A DNA stretch of 38,683 nt, from NCBI GenBank assembly GCA_016209535.1, contig JACQVW010000797.1:1-38683 (forward strand), written 5' to 3'. The stretch is from Planctomycetota bacterium. Lineage in GTDB: Bacteria; Planctomycetota; UBA8108; SXIK01. Position 1 is the first letter of the stretch, and each line of letters starts with the position of its first letter. The notes beneath the pieces were generated by a model. That model did not search any database. It was not told where the DNA came from and worked only from the letters and a program-made list of their open reading frames with translations. The translations under genes and the position numbers were made by a program. Of this stretch, positions 1 to 9,600 are shown piece by piece.

Positions 1-229
1 CGTTGGGCTCCGGGGGCAGCACGTACCAGTACTTGAAGACCGGACAGGGGGCGCCCTTCGATGATCCATCGGCATCCTCATAGAGCTTGCAATCGCGCGT
101 CGTGATCACCTTGATGGGGATGCCGGCCTCGTTGAGCACCGAATCCCCCTTCTCCTGCCCCTCCACGCCGCTCTGCCACGCGAGGCCAACAAGGGTCGCG
201 ACGACGGTTCCACGGGACCAGCGATTCAT
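1..229 (-). CDS. Exported protein, N-terminal part only; probable paralogue of the neighbouring secreted vWA protein
   Basis: Partial gene running off the left edge; it is absent from the ORF track because its stop codon lies outside the window. The ATG is at 229 and has a good ribosome site (GGAG, about 7 bases upstream). The 76 visible residues begin with a signal peptide (MNRWSRGTVVATLVGLAW..) ending near VEG-Q, followed by 'IPIKVITTRDCKLYED' and 'PVFKYWYVL'. The signal-peptide end VEGQ and the following 'G.P.K.I' pattern are shared with the upstream vWA protein (241-2256), whose stop lies only 11 bases away. I infer a tandem duplication and predict an SH3-like region followed by a vWA domain beyond the edge. 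The domain prediction cannot be verified here. Confidence 0.7.
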   Translation of the reverse strand, partial: MNRWSRGTVVATLVGLAWQSGVEGQEKGDSVLNEAGIPIKVITTRDCKLYEDADGSSKGAPCPVFKYWYVLPPEPN

Positions 230-240
230 GGTGCTTCTCC

Positions 241-2256
241 TTAAGGCAAGTCGGTAAGTCTCAAAAACCCGAAAAGACACTGTTCTTCGTTACCACGAGA
301 CGGGGCGTTAACCGGCACCCAGAAGCCGTCCCTCGTCCTCAGGGCTTCTATCTTCGAGAGGACCTCGTTGAGCTCGAGGACCAGGCGGTCGCGCCCCGCC
401 GCATCCAGCCTCTCCAGCTCGGAAAACGTCCTGTCCATGCAAGAAGCGCGCATGGAGACTGGGAACCGGCGCAGGAGCATGCTGCGGAGGGTGTCCGACG
501 GCTTCAGCCGCTGACCGCCCCCGACCTTGTCGGTCATCACCTTGACGTTCCGGAAGACAGAGTCCCCCTCCCCAGGCTCCCAGGTCTTCAGGAAGCCGAT
601 GACCGCCGCGAGCCAGCCCATCATCGAGTCCAGGTCCCGCTGCGAGCAGCCGATCACGACCTCGAGTGAGCCATCGCCGGCCGGCATCCTTGCCCCGACG
701 TAGCCGACGATCAGCTCCCCGGCCCGAGCCGGCGGCCCGTCTCCCACGGGGTCCACCGCGGTGATGCTGAGACCGTGCAGGCGCCTTGCGTCCCGGCTGC
801 CGCGCACGACCGGGCTCGGCGCGGGCTTCACCGCGCAGTCGTTCCAGAGCCGCTCCGCGTCCTCCTCGATCGCATCTGCCAGGGCAGGGCTGAAGGCGCC
901 GGGATCGGCAGCCGGGGCCGCGCAGGACGTGAAGTGACCCTGGCGGCTCTTCCCACGGGCGAGGCGCGCGAACTGCTCCCTGGCGACGGCGTGCTCCGCC
1001 GCCATCGACCTGGGGTCGCGGCCGGGGGCGTGCGCGATGTGGACCGCGTGCACCGTGATCCCCCAGTCACGGGGGGAAGCGGCGTCCCTCGGCTGGCACC
1101 GCTCGAGGACCCGGGAGCTTGACAGCATATCTGGGTTCTTCGCCCGCAACCGCCCCGTGGCCTTGAGGGCGCCCGCCAGCGCATCCGAACGCTCCTCGTC
1201 ATGGCCGCTCGCGTCTCCGACCAGGACCAGATGGCGCGAGGCGACGGCCTTGTTCCAGCCCATGGCATCGGTCGCGGCAACCGCGAGCCCTCCCAGGACG
1301 TTCTCGGCAAACTCCTCTGTATCCGCGGCAACGGTGCCGACCGAGTCCAGGCGCCGGAGGAACTCCTCGGCGCTGCTTGCCTCGCCGAGCTTGCAGGCGA
1401 TGGTCACGGGAGAGCCTACGCGCTGCTGCCGCGCCATGAAGTCCAAGGCCTCTTCAAAGGGGTACCTCACCAGACGGTCGGTATAGGTCACGAGCCCGAA
1501 GCGGATCCGGTCCCGAAAGGGCTTCAGGCGGGGGCTGCCCTCCAGGTCGTTCCCAAGCGCTCTCACCCAGCCCTTGACCCGGTCGATGACCGATTCCATG
1601 CTGCTCGTCTGATCGAGCACCACGACCACGTCGAGGGTGAAACCGGACTGCTCCTTGCTCGGCGGCGCCTGACGCGGCCTGGGGACGGAGCTCCCGCTGC
1701 TCAGGGCCGCGACCCGGAAGAAGGTCATCCGCTCGCCGCGGACCGTCGCTTCGACGGGAGGCCCCAGCACCGGCAGCACGCTGCCCGCCTGGAAAAGAGG
1801 GGACTCCCGAGCCACGGCCGTCTCGAGCTCGAGCCCCTGGGACTCCAGCGCGGCCGCGGCAATCTTGGCGCTCCCGTGGATGGAGACGAGGCTGCCGCCG
1901 CTCCGCTCGAGGAGCCGGACCGCGAGCCGGGTCGGCCACTCGAGGAAGTCCTTCTTCGGCACCAGGCCCCAGAGGCCATCCTCACCGTTGAGCGCCACCG
2001 CGTGGTGCTCCGGGTGCCGCCGGGCGTCCGCGGCCAGCTTGAAGAAGATGTCTCCGGCGAGGACCTTGAGCCGATCCGGGGCCGGCTTCCCCGGCACATC
2101 GAGGAACTCGACCGCTTCGCTTTGACGCAGCGCGATCAGCTTGACGGGAGCCCCGTCCTCGCCGAGCTCGAGCTGTCCTTCCACGGCCGAGGCGGCGGAG
2201 AGGAAGACGGCGCAAGCCAGCCTCCAGAAGACGCGACGCGAGGCGCGGAGACTCAT
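241..2256 (-). CDS. Secreted von Willebrand factor A protein resembling the C-terminal region of PpkA
   Basis: The protein has 671 residues from the ATG at 2256. The ORF track extends 60 codons further upstream, but only this start gives a signal peptide (MSLRASRRVFWRLACAVFLS.., cleavage near AVEG-Q). It also overlaps the stop of the upstream lipoprotein gene as ATGA, which suggests translational coupling. Residues 30-130 look like an SH3-like/beta region ('GLWGLVPKKDFLEW'). A vWA domain spans about 210-430, with the MIDAS-like motif D215-Q-T-S-S-M and a later 'LVLVGDASGHDE'. The segment 'VHAVHIAHAPG..' and a C-terminal tail ending in 'LFGFLRLTDLP' remind me of the vWA region of the type VI secretion-associated kinase PpkA, but there is no kinase domain and no secretion apparatus nearby. 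It probably binds a ligand or partner in a metal-dependent way outside the cytoplasm. The PpkA comparison is from memory. Confidence 0.8.
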   Translation of the reverse strand: MSLRASRRVFWRLACAVFLSAASAVEGQLELGEDGAPVKLIALRQSEAVEFLDVPGKPAPDRLKVLAGDIFFKLAADARRHPEHHAVALNGEDGLWGLVPKKDFLEWPTRLAVRLLERSGGSLVSIHGSAKIAAAALESQGLELETAVARESPLFQAGSVLPVLGPPVEATVRGERMTFFRVAALSSGSSVPRPRQAPPSKEQSGFTLDVVVVLDQTSSMESVIDRVKGWVRALGNDLEGSPRLKPFRDRIRFGLVTYTDRLVRYPFEEALDFMARQQRVGSPVTIACKLGEASSAEEFLRRLDSVGTVAADTEEFAENVLGGLAVAATDAMGWNKAVASRHLVLVGDASGHDEERSDALAGALKATGRLRAKNPDMLSSSRVLERCQPRDAASPRDWGITVHAVHIAHAPGRDPRSMAAEHAVAREQFARLARGKSRQGHFTSCAAPAADPGAFSPALADAIEEDAERLWNDCAVKPAPSPVVRGSRDARRLHGLSITAVDPVGDGPPARAGELIVGYVGARMPAGDGSLEVVIGCSQRDLDSMMGWLAAVIGFLKTWEPGEGDSVFRNVKVMTDKVGGGQRLKPSDTLRSMLLRRFPVSMRASCMDRTFSELERLDAAGRDRLVLELNEVLSKIEALRTRDGFWVPVNAPSRGNEEQCLFGFLRLTDLP

Positions 2257-3380
2257 CGTCCCCCCCCGGCCACGCTCCGGGTCTGCGACCGGCAGCCGGC
2301 GGCCCGTTCCCGGGCGAGGCGGATGCAGATGCCGTCGCTGAAGTGTTCCGCCAGGGCGTCGTACCGTGCAGCCATCGCTTCCAAGCTCCCATCGCACGGC
2401 TCCAGGGCGGCAAGCGTCTCCAGGCTGGACCAGCACTCGGCATCGAGGCGATCCGCCAGGAGAGTCTCATCCACGCTGAGGCGCTTCCAGCGTGCGACCT
2501 CCGCCTCGAGCCACGCCCGGGCCGCCTTCGCCGAGTCGAGCCGCCGGATCCCCGCGATCATCTCCAGGAGGAGGCTCTCCCGGGCCTTCGCATGGTGCTC
2601 CGCGAAGCTCCCGAACTGCGCTTCGAGCCAGACGGAGACGGCCGCCGACGTCTCACGCCTCAGAGTCGCCTCCACCTCGCCGCGGCGGACGCGAGCGCCG
2701 TTCGAGCCCCAGCCGCTCGTCACGGCGCTCTCCAGCGTCTTCGCGGCGATAGCCGCATCGAGCGCGGCGTCGAAGGCGACCACGGTGAGGTGGAAGGAAG
2801 AGCCGCCGATCGGCTTACCCGCACCTGCCGCCGCGGGGTCATAGCCGCTGGCAGGCCTCAGGATGCAGTCCTCGCCTCCGGTGCTCCTGGCATGGGTGGC
2901 GGTAACCTCGTGCAGCTCGCAGAAGGCCGCCGGCGACAGCGACGACTCGCTCGCGCCGACCACGAGGAAGTAGAGCTTGGCACGGTCCTTCCTGAGCGGC
3001 AGGTCCTGCTCCCGGAAGAAGCGGCGGCTCCCCTCGGGTGCCGTCAGGAGGCGGTGCAGCGACTGACGCCCCGCGGCGTTCAGCGAGCGGGAGAAGCTCT
3101 CCATCGCCACCTCATGCACGCAAGCCCTGCCGATGAGGCGCGTCAGTGCGGCCTTGGCGGGCTCGACCACGAACGGATCGCCGGCACGGACCAAGCACCA
3201 CTCGGACTCCTGGACCTGGAGCACGCTCTCGGTCGTGGATGTGGGGGTGGAGACGCCGTTACCTTGCGGTCCAGGGGTGCCCGTCAAGGGCAGGGTCCCA
3301 TGGCAGCCGGTAAGGATCATCGCCATACCCGCGCCTGTCCACGAAAGGGACTTGCACAAACCTGGTCGTTCAAGACGCAT
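2253..3380 (-). CDS. Predicted lipoprotein of unknown function
   Basis: The protein has 375 residues from the ATG at 3380. I chose this start over the GTG at 3446 because it places a lipoprotein signal correctly: a short basic N-region, a hydrophobic stretch and the lipobox L-T-G-C26. No convincing ribosome site precedes it, so the start is not certain. The mature part begins with a Thr/Pro/Gly linker and continues as a mixed alpha/beta region with several Cys (for example 'SEWCLV', 'GRACVHE', 'EDCILR'). The last third is strongly helical ('ARAWLEAEVARWKRL'). I do not recognise the family. Its stop overlaps the start of the secreted vWA gene, so the two probably work as a pair at the cell envelope, the lipoprotein perhaps tethering the vWA protein. 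Confidence 0.7.
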   Translation of the reverse strand: MRLERPGLCKSLSWTGAGMAMILTGCHGTLPLTGTPGPQGNGVSTPTSTTESVLQVQESEWCLVRAGDPFVVEPAKAALTRLIGRACVHEVAMESFSRSLNAAGRQSLHRLLTAPEGSRRFFREQDLPLRKDRAKLYFLVVGASESSLSPAAFCELHEVTATHARSTGGEDCILRPASGYDPAAAGAGKPIGGSSFHLTVVAFDAALDAAIAAKTLESAVTSGWGSNGARVRRGEVEATLRRETSAAVSVWLEAQFGSFAEHHAKARESLLLEMIAGIRRLDSAKAARAWLEAEVARWKRLSVDETLLADRLDAECWSSLETLAALEPCDGSLEAMAARYDALAEHFSDGICIRLARERAAGCRSQTRSVAGGGR

Positions 3381-3494
3381 TCTGCACTGCCGGATCGCGA
3401 CACGCGTCGCTGCCTCCCTCTCAGCATGCGCCAGTCGGGCCCGCACGCCGCGCCTGGGGTCTTACCTCTCTCTGAGCACGAATTGAACGGCGTC

Positions 3495-3523
3495 ATTGTA
3501 GCCGTGGGGTTTGGGAGCTTCAA
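3495..3523 (-). promoter_or_regulatory. Sigma70-like promoter for the lipoprotein/vWA module
   Basis: On the minus strand TTGAAG (3523-3518) is followed after exactly 17 bases by TACAAT (3500-3495), matching the -35 and -10 consensus at 4 and 5 of 6 positions. It sits in the 240-bp gap (3381-3620) between the RHS gene and the lipoprotein gene, on the correct strand. It would give a leader of about 110 bases to the 3380 start. No convincing Rho-independent terminator is visible in the same gap. Confidence 0.5.
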
Positions 3524-3620
3524 TGCCTCCGTATCTCCGCGTCTCGCCGCCGTCTTGCGAACGAGAGAACTGGGCCAGCGTGGGTAATCCTTGCAACCAT
3601 CGCGGGGGCGCCGGCACGCC

Positions 3621-6600
3621 TCACAGGCCGTCGGGCAGCTTGCTCGCGTTGCGGATCTCCTGGCCTTTCCGCCGCAGGAGCGGGCTCAGCGGGTTCTCGC
3701 CGGGCCGCTCCGTCCCCTTCGCGCCTGGCGCCTCACGTGCCGGAGCCGGCTCGGGGGGGCCCCCCGAAGGGGGGCCCTCGGTGATGCCGGCAAGGCGCCC
3801 CGCCTCGTCGTAGCTGAAGCGGGTCAGGCAGACGTTCCCGCAGTTGACGGCTGCCGGACGGTGCTTCGCATCGTACTCGTACGTGAGGACCAGCCCATCG
3901 GGCCCGCGGACCTCGCGGACCAGGTCCTCCCTGCCCGGCCGCTCGTGGAAGCTGACGAGCACCCGCTCGCCGCCGAACCACCGCAGGCTCCTCGGCTTCA
4001 GATCCTCGACCTCCAGCGCGGCCTTCCCGCCGGCCTTCGTGGTCTCGAGGGACTTCGCTTCGCCGCTCTGGGCGTCGTAGGCGAGCACATGGGTCGCGCC
4101 CGCGCCCCTGACCTCGACGATCCTCCCTTCCTTGTCCCAGCCGACACCTACCTCCCCCCCCTGATCGTCCCGCACGGCCGAGACCCTTCCCTCCGAGTCG
4201 TACGTGAAGGCGAGCGCCGAGCCCGATGCGTCCCTGAGCGCCCGGAGGCGCCCCGCCTCATCCATCTCCGCCTTCAGCCACTCCCTGCCCGGCTCGCCTG
4301 CCGCGTCGGGGCCGACGTGGGCCTCCTCGAGCCTGCCGTCCGCGCCGCGCTTCAAATGCAGGGTGCTTTCCCCGTCCGAGGCCGACTCGAGCAGGCCCGC
4401 CGGGCTGAAAGACTGCGAAAGGACCTGCCGCTCCCCGCTCCACACCCCGAGGACGCGGCCGTCGGCCCCGAAGCGCGTCCGGAAGACGGGGGCGAAGGGC
4501 AGCTTCAACACCTCCCACTCACCGTTCGCGTCCCGCGCCAGCCGCAATCGTTCCGTTTCCCCGGCCGCCGTGCCGGTCACCTGGACGGAGCCGTCCGCGG
4601 CGTACTCCCAGGAGACCCTGGCCCCGCCAGCGACCCTGCCCGCGACAGGCCGCAGGTCTGCGTCGTACTCGATCTCGAGGCGGCGTTGCTCCCCGTCGGG
4701 GCCCTTCCCTGCGGCGCTGACGGCAAAGCCGCCGGGCCTCGGTTTCACGTCATAGGCGATCTCGACGCCGTCCGGCCCCGTCTCGTTGCCCAGGGTGCCG
4801 CCGTCGCCGTACTCGAACCGGCGCGAGAGCTTGCCGTCGTGGTAGACGCCGGTGACGAGGCCGCCCGTGTATTGGTACGTCGTGGTCCGCCCCGCGCTGC
4901 TCGCCGAGATCAACGAGCCGCCCTCATAACGGTACTCCACCTTCTCGCCGTTCGTGCCCTCGGCAGAAAGAAGGAGGCCGCTCGCCTCATCATAGGCAAG
5001 CGTGATCGCGGCCTGCCCCCCCGCGCCGCCTCTGGCTTCGATGCGCCGCAGGCGGTGTCCCGCGTCCCAGTGGTAGGTCACCTGCCTCCCCTCGTCGAAG
5101 GCTGCGATCAGGTAGCCGTCCGCGTCGAAGTGCCACTGGCTGCCGCTTCGCAGAAGGAGCACTTTTCGCCCCCCGGGCTCCGTCGCAATGCCGAGGTAAG
5201 GTCCCGGCGCCGACGGCACGAGGAGGGTCCTGCCGGCCTCCGGCACCAGGCGCTGCTCGCGAAACTCGGCAGCGGCGCCTCCGAGGGGCCTCGAGAGCCG
5301 CCAGCCGACCACGAAGGAATAGCCTTGGTCCGTCTTCTTGAACTCATGGCGCTCGGCATGGAGGCGAGGGAGGTCCAGGGTCCAGACATCGCCGAGGCTG
5401 CCGCCCGGCCGGAAGAAGGAATGGAACCTCCTCCTCAGGACCAGGCCGCGACCGCGCCCAAGCGGCACGGTGAGGTCGGCCTCCGCGAGCCGGCAGGCGC
5501 CGGGCGCCCGGACGTGGCGCGTCGGAAGCGAGAGCGCCTGGTAGCTCTTGCCGTCGTGCTCGAAGGCGGTCAACGAACCGGGGGGGGCGGCGTCGACGGC
5601 GCGCCACAGGTCGCCGGCCAGCTCTGGCATCGCCGGTGTCGGCGCAGCGCTCTTGACCGTCTCCGGATCAGGTCCGAGCGTGACCCCGCCGTACACCCGC
5701 ACCGTTTCCTTCAGGTTCCCACGGGTCCTGTGGTAGGGGACCTCGAGCGCCGGCGTGGTCCGTGGGACGGGGTGGCGCGGCGCCTTGTGGTTCCTCATCC
5801 AGGCAGGCATCGGCACCCCCTGGTCGCGGAGGTGCTCGGCGGCCGCCGAGACCACGGCGATCCGCTCCAGCAGGGCGAGGGCCGAGACTGTCGCGGGCCT
5901 CGCTCCCACGGCGTCCGAGGCGCGGGCCGTCTCGCGTCCAATCGCCTCGTAGTTCCGCGTGAACCACTCCGTGAATGCCTGAGCGAACCTGGAGGAAGCC
6001 GCTCCGGGCGCCGGGACCAGCTTCCCTCCCGACATCACCCGCCTCTCGGTGTTGACCTTCAGCGTCACGCCAAGGCGCGTCAGCTTGCCATCAGGGATGC
6101 TCTGCTTCACGGTTTCCCCGGGCACGATCCAGAACGCCTCCCATGGCGTGACCTCGGCGCCCCCACCAAGGCCGCCGAAGCGGAGGTCGGAGAGTTCGTC
6201 GTAATGCTCGATCGCGGAAGTCACTTTCGCCTTGGTCACGTTGTCGAACCCGAGGCCGTAGCCTTTCATCAGCCGGTCGCTCTCGAAGAGGACCCAGAGG
6301 ACGAAGGTGTCCTCGAGCCCAGGCGGGTATCTCGTGAGCATCTCCGGCCCCTTGGGACGACTGGGATCGGGGTCGATCGAGACCCAGGGAGCCTCGAGGT
6401 CTTCGTAGATCAGCCGGAAGATGGCGACGACGTCGTCGAGGCGGAGGGGCCCCAGCTCGACGAGGGCCTTCCCCTCCCCGAGGAGGACGATGCGGCCCTT
6501 CCCCTCGTCGTGGGCGATGCCGATGATCCTCCCGCAGCCCCGCAGGAGGTCCCCGGCGCCCCCGAGGTAGACCCCTCCGACATCGACCGGCGCGAGGACC

Positions 6601-9600
6601 GAGCCCCCGGCCGCCGCCCCCGGGCCGCCGGGGCGCCGGGCAGCGAGCGAGGCCAGGAAGTAGGCATCGGGGGCGATGGCGGCGCCGCCCGGCCCTTTCT
6701 TCTTGTTCCCTCCGTCGTCGATGACTGCGGGAGGTGGCGGCCTCCATGGCGGGAAGAAGAAAGGGTAGACGTCGTCATCCGGTGGTACATCGTCTTGCCT
6801 CAGTCGGCGCGGCCTCGGTTTGCGCGGTGGGTCTTCGACCAGAGGCAGCCCGAGCGTCGAGTCCTCTTCGGCCTGCTTGGCGCGGGCCCTCGGCCCGGAC
6901 GGCGCGAGGGCGCTTTCGATGACCTCCCAGCGCCCTTTCATCGTCGCAGGGCTCGTCCCCCTTCCGTCAACCTCCCGGACTTCGACCTCGGCGCCATCTC
7001 GCATCATCGCGATGTGCTGGCTTCCTGCCATGTCCAGCTTGCCCGGGCGTATGTCGACGCGGAAGACGCGAAGGTCAGGCAGGCCTTCCCGCTTCGCCTT
7101 CTTGACCGCACTGTGGTTCGCCACCATGTTGCCCGCCGGCGCGTCACCGAGGGTGTTGATGACGGCGATGTTGCCGCCGAGCACCGCGTAGGCGGCGATC
7201 AGGTCGCGGATGGGCGCCCGGCCGTCGATGAGCACGGCGCGGGTGATGGGGTTGTGCTCGAGGAGAGGAAGCACCTGGGTCAGGACCTTGGCCCCGTTGC
7301 TGCCAACGATCGCTGGCATGTCCACGGCCGTGCCTTGGCCTTCAAAGTGGCTCTTCACGCGGTCGAGGGCCTCGTAGGCGATGAGGCCGAACTCGTTGAC
7401 CTTCTCCTGCCGCCTGTCACCGACGAACGTGAAGATGCCGCCGGTGAAGTATCCGCCGATCAACTTGATGTTCTGGGCTAGGCGCACCTCGTAGTTCTCG
7501 AGGCCGCTCTCCTCGATGCGCGCGATGATCCCGGCGGCTATCAAGCGCGTCAGGGCCTCCTTGCCCGCCTCGGTCTTCGGGAAGTGCTCGTCATCGGGCA
7601 TCGGGATCAGGATCTCGCCGACGCGCGTCACGTGGGGCACCACCGCCGGGGCCGCCTCGCTGAAATCGTCGAAGAGCTCGAATCCGGGCTCCCAGTTGTT
7701 GACGCCGGGGTCGGTGACGTAGATCGTCACCTTTTCCGGCGAGCCCGCCTTGCGCTCGCGCGCCGGCTCGACCGGCTTGACCTCGGTGACTCCCTGGCGC
7801 GTCTCGACGCGGTAGCGCTCTCGGCTCGTCCGCGTCTCCGTGTAGGTCGTGCTGCCCGGGTCGTAGTAGCTGCCGAGGGGGAAGCGGAGCGCAAGGAACC
7901 GCTCATGGGCGCTGGTCGCGGCGGTGGACGACTGAACGGAGCGCTCGTAGACGCCGATCGGCGTGGTGAGCTTCTCGTTCTGCTCGTGGACGATCCGCCC
8001 GGGCTGCCACCAGCGGTCCGCGGGGGTGGAGAGGCGCCCCTCGTACTGGAGCCTCGAGTCGCCGATGTCGATCGAGCCGCGCCCCTCCCAGCCCCGGCGG
8101 GTGCGCTCCTCGAGGTAGACGGGCGGATTGGCGGCCATGAGTGCGGTGCCGATGGGGTCGATGACCTTGAAGTAGAGCTCCGTGTACTTCTGCACGGCGG
8201 ATAGCCCCATGGTGAAGGCGCCGGCGACGCGTCCGTAGAGGCGCACTCCCCGCATCATGCGGTCCTCGCCGTGGGGCGAGAGCGGAGGAGCGCCCCTGGC
8301 AGTCCGGAACTGGTTCACGAGTTGGACCTGCGTGCGGGTGTAGGCGCCGTACAGCCTGCCGAGCAGGTCGATCGGATCGAAAGGCTTGGGCCGGGCGGCC
8401 CCAGGCGGCACTTGCTGCTCCTCGGCCCACGTCAGCAAGGCATCCGCGAGGATCTCCCGCAGCGTGGAGAGCTGGGCGACGAGGCGCGTCGCCAAGTCAA
8501 CGCCGGCCTGGAGCCGCCACCGCCGCATCCAATCGAAGGGGGAAGCGGCGCCGGGGTTCACGGGGGAAGAGTCGAGGCCGGTCGCGTCGACGAAGTTGAC
8601 GGGGTCGTTCCCGCAGTAGACGCGGCCGGGCAGTTCCTTGGGGTCGGCGAGGGGGAGCGAGACGCGGGGGTCGGCCTGCAGGAACATCCCGAGCGACGGC
8701 ACATAGGTGCGCGCCCGCGTGACGTAGAGTGTCCCCACGGGTTCGAGGAACAGCCCCGCGAAGGCGGGCTGGAGCCCCTCCATCGCCCGGGCGGGGCGCG
8801 GCACCCCGAAGGGATCGTAGTCGAGGCGATCGACCAGCTTGCCGTCTCGATCGACGATGCAGCGCACGGATCCGAGGTGGTCGGCGAGGAAGTAATGCAC
8901 GCGCTCGCCGCTGACAGCGGCCAGGGGAGCTTCACCTTCCCATACATAGACCGTCGTCGCGCCGTCCGCTCTCGTCTCGAGCAGCGGGCGCCACGCCGCG
9001 GCGAGCGGGTCCGGCAGGTAGGTGCTCTTGCCCTCCGGGGCCTCGCGTCTCGAGAGGAGGCCGTCGCCGTCGTAGCCGTAGACGACGGTCTTGCCGCCTA
9101 CCGCCGCCTGCGCGAGGAGGTTCGAGGCGTTGTAGCGCAGCCGCAGCGGCTCCGCCCTCCCGGGGAGGCGGGTCAGGTTGCCAGCGGCGTCGTTCTCACA
9201 GGGCCGCCCCATGTACAGGACGAGCCGCCCCGCCCAGTCGAAGACGCTCGCGGCCGCCTGGCCGGAGGCTACGGCTTCGCTCCGGTTGCCGACCTCGTCG
9301 TAGCTGCAGGCGAAGGACTCCTTGCCCGGGCCTGCGGCCCTCAGCAGGCGCTGCGCTGGATCGTACTCGTAGCCCAGCGTCCGATCACCGTCGGGGAAGC
9401 GCTCTTTGACCTCGCGGACGAGTCCGTCGGGGCGGTACGCGTACTTGAGATCGGCGATCACCTCTCCCGTCGGGCCCGAGTGCGTGATAGAAGCCAGGTT
9501 GCCGTCCTCGAGGTAAGCCCAGACGGTCCGGACTCCGTTCGGCAGGGTGCGGTGTCTCTCCGCCTTCCTTGCGTCGCGGCCGTATTTCACCGTGCCGAAG

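Noticed and set aside
3591-7481. 1296-codon plus-strand ORF opposite the RHS gene
   Set aside because: It mirrors the RHS reading frame in GC-rich DNA, is Arg/Pro/Gly/Ala-rich without domain motifs, has no ribosome site, and lies opposite a gene with clear RHS and signal-peptide features.
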